Under the pieces are notes generated by a model. That model searched no databases and had not been told where the DNA came from. It saw only the letters and a program-made list of their open reading frames with translations. Positions 23,566-24,905 of a stretch of DNA of 24,905 bases are shown piece by piece. How positions within the stretch are numbered: the stretch's first letter is position 1; every line of letters begins with the position of its first letter. The DNA comes from an uncultured Erwinia sp. (GTDB lineage Bacteria; Pseudomonadota; Gammaproteobacteria; Enterobacterales; Enterobacteriaceae): assembly GCA_946221915.1 (NCBI GenBank), contig CAMIKG010000065.1, forward strand, positions 1 through 24,905. The letters run 5' to 3'. A program made the translations under genes and the position numbers.

Positions 23566-24786
23566 GTGCACAAAGCAAATCACTTACTTTCAGGCTGTTG
23601 TCTGCTGATTAGCGGTTGTGCGTCGCTCTCCAGCAACAGCATCGATACCTCCCCTCAGTCAGCCCAGCTGGCAAGCTGTCACATTCCGCTAAAGCAGCAA
23701 ATTGACACGCTGGCTAACGCTCTGGTCGACAGCCATAAGACGCCCGGCGTCGTTGTCGCGGTACTTACCGCCGATCGGCAACGCCATATTTACAGTTATG
23801 GCGTTACCGGGGGCGAACAAAGTACGCCGATAAATGGCGATACCCTGTTCGCTGTCGGTTCAATCACCAAAGGATTTACCGCGGAGAGTCTGGCGTTGCT
23901 GGTGGCGCGAGGTGAACTGCACTGGGATGACACGCTCGGCGAGCTGATCGGCAATAACATCTGGCTGAGTGAAGATGCACAAAAAATTACCCTGCTGCAG
24001 CTTGCCTCTCATACCGCAGGTCTGCCGCGTCAGAATACTGACATTGAGATGCTCAATAAACTGACGCACTACCTGTTTACCGGCGATCCGTTTTATCAGG
24101 AGCTCGATAACGGCGAGTTTCTCGATTATCTCGGCGAATTTAAAAAACCGGCGCACACCTCGGTCGTTTATTCCAACCTTGGCTACGCGATTCTGGATTT
24201 CGTTATCAGTCTCTACAGCCTGCGCACACCGCAGGATATCGCCAGCCAGCATATTATTACCCCGCTGCGGTTGCGGCACACCGGCTATAAGCCGCGGGAG
24301 TTGCCGGGTTATCCGCTGCGCGCACGCGGTCATGCTGGCGATCAGCCAAAGTTTGTCCGCCGTGGCGAACAAGTGCCGGACTGGGAATTTACGGGTTATA
24401 TGGTGGGCGCTGCGGGATTATGGTCCAGCGCCAGCGATCTGCTGACGTATCTTTCCGCGCACCTGTACGGCAGTGGCGATGCCATACTCGACCGCGCCTT
24501 TGCTGATGCCACCCATGTACGCGTGCAGCCAGCAGAAGGTGATGCTTCCGCGCTGGCCTGGCTCAGCAATCGCCTCAACGGCCAGACGATCCTTTATCAG
24601 TCTGGTTTTATCGGTGGTTATTCCAGTTATATCGGTATGGATATTCAGCATAAAAATGCCATTGTCGTGCTGCAGAACAGTTTTAACTGGGATAATGATA
24701 TTGGTCATCGAATGTTGCTGAGAATGGCTGAAGAGCAGGCTTGCGCGCCAGTCCATCATCCTGACAGCGCCAGAAAATCAGACTAA
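23566..24786 (+). CDS. Serine beta-lactamase-like (AmpH/class C type) lipoprotein
   Basis: This 406-residue penicillin-binding/beta-lactamase-fold serine hydrolase is probably exported as a lipoprotein: residues 7-18 are hydrophobic and end in ISGC (Cys18), with a second lipobox-like LSGC at Cys11. The active-site motifs are SITK (Ser99, Lys102) and YSN (Tyr202-Asn204). The third motif, usually KTG or HxG, appears to be QSG (345-347, YQSGFIGG), which is unusual for a true beta-lactamase. Likely roles are a peptidoglycan D,D-peptidase or an esterase, as in AmpH or EstB relatives. The GTG start at 23566 lacks a strong ribosome site; no better in-frame start was found. The gene is monocistronic after olsF. 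Confidence 0.82.
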   Translation: MHKANHLLSGCCLLISGCASLSSNSIDTSPQSAQLASCHIPLKQQIDTLANALVDSHKTPGVVVAVLTADRQRHIYSYGVTGGEQSTPINGDTLFAVGSITKGFTAESLALLVARGELHWDDTLGELIGNNIWLSEDAQKITLLQLASHTAGLPRQNTDIEMLNKLTHYLFTGDPFYQELDNGEFLDYLGEFKKPAHTSVVYSNLGYAILDFVISLYSLRTPQDIASQHIITPLRLRHTGYKPRELPGYPLRARGHAGDQPKFVRRGEQVPDWEFTGYMVGAAGLWSSASDLLTYLSAHLYGSGDAILDRAFADATHVRVQPAEGDASALAWLSNRLNGQTILYQSGFIGGYSSYIGMDIQHKNAIVVLQNSFNWDNDIGHRMLLRMAEEQACAPVHHPDSARKSD

Positions 24787-24905
24787 CTCCTCAATAAAAA
24801 ACGTCTCGTCTGAGGTAATGCTTGTTAGTTAAGCATTTTACTGTGCTGTACTGTGCTGTGCCCGCGCTGCCTGACTGTTTCTGCGGTCTGGCTGGTCCTC
24901 GCGCC
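24787..24905. other. Non-coding 3' end of window
   Basis: AATGCTT / AAGCATT (24817-24823 and 24831-24837) form a perfect 7-bp AT-rich hairpin followed by TTTA, a weak terminator candidate. A short tandem duplication of ACTGTGCTGT follows (24840-24849, 24850-24859). No gene is supported. Confidence 0.4.

Noticed and set aside
24840..24859. Tandem ACTGTGCTGT duplication
   Set aside because: Two copies of a 10-mer only; too short to call a functional repeat or CRISPR.

Overview
The window reads as a chromosomal segment of a gamma-proteobacterium of the order Enterobacterales, most likely Erwiniaceae (Pantoea/Erwinia-like). The core proteins (RsxC tail, RsxD, RsxG, RsxE, Nth, DtpA, GstA) are near-collinear with their E. 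coli K-12 counterparts. The genus is inferred from overall protein character and accessory content, not proven. No rRNA, tRNA or CRISPR array was seen.

Layout: (1) 1-3332, the end of the rsxABCDGE-nth operon, tightly coupled by 1-4 bp overlaps. (2) 3396-7439, a pentoside-use unit: a GH43 beta-xylosidase and a GPH-family symporter in one leftward operon, with a divergent AraC-type regulator. (3) 7729-8925, a secreted propeller-like protein of unknown function. (4) 9143-15116, the choline-to-glycine-betaine cluster betA-betB-betI with divergent betT; a 14-bp perfect palindrome between betI and betT supplies a TTGAAC half-site to each strand. (5) 15510-17914, dtpA and gstA. In E. coli these follow nth directly, so regions 2-4 look like a block of about 12 kb inserted at the nth/dtpA junction. 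(6) 18100-19914, an atypical TsaC/YrdC-domain protein and a LysR regulator. (7) 19942-21468, an AT-rich KAP-type P-loop NTPase, probably acquired horizontally. (8) 21681-23408, a two-domain acyltransferase that matches the architecture of OlsF, the bifunctional ornithine-lipid synthase, preceded by three 11-bp-spaced Pho-box-like repeats. (9) 23566-24786, a serine-hydrolase lipoprotein of the beta-lactamase/AmpH type.

Functional picture: the Rsx complex keeps SoxR reduced and Nth repairs oxidised pyrimidines. Choline is imported by BetT and oxidised by BetA and BetB under BetI control for osmoprotection. Xylosides are imported and hydrolysed by the symporter/xylosidase pair. OlsF would replace phospholipid with phosphorus-free ornithine lipid when phosphate is scarce. 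The most interesting items are the olsF gene with its candidate Pho box, the AT-rich KAP NTPase with a variant Walker A, the secreted propeller protein, the TsaC-like paralogue with altered N-terminal motif, and the symmetric bet operator/promoter region.
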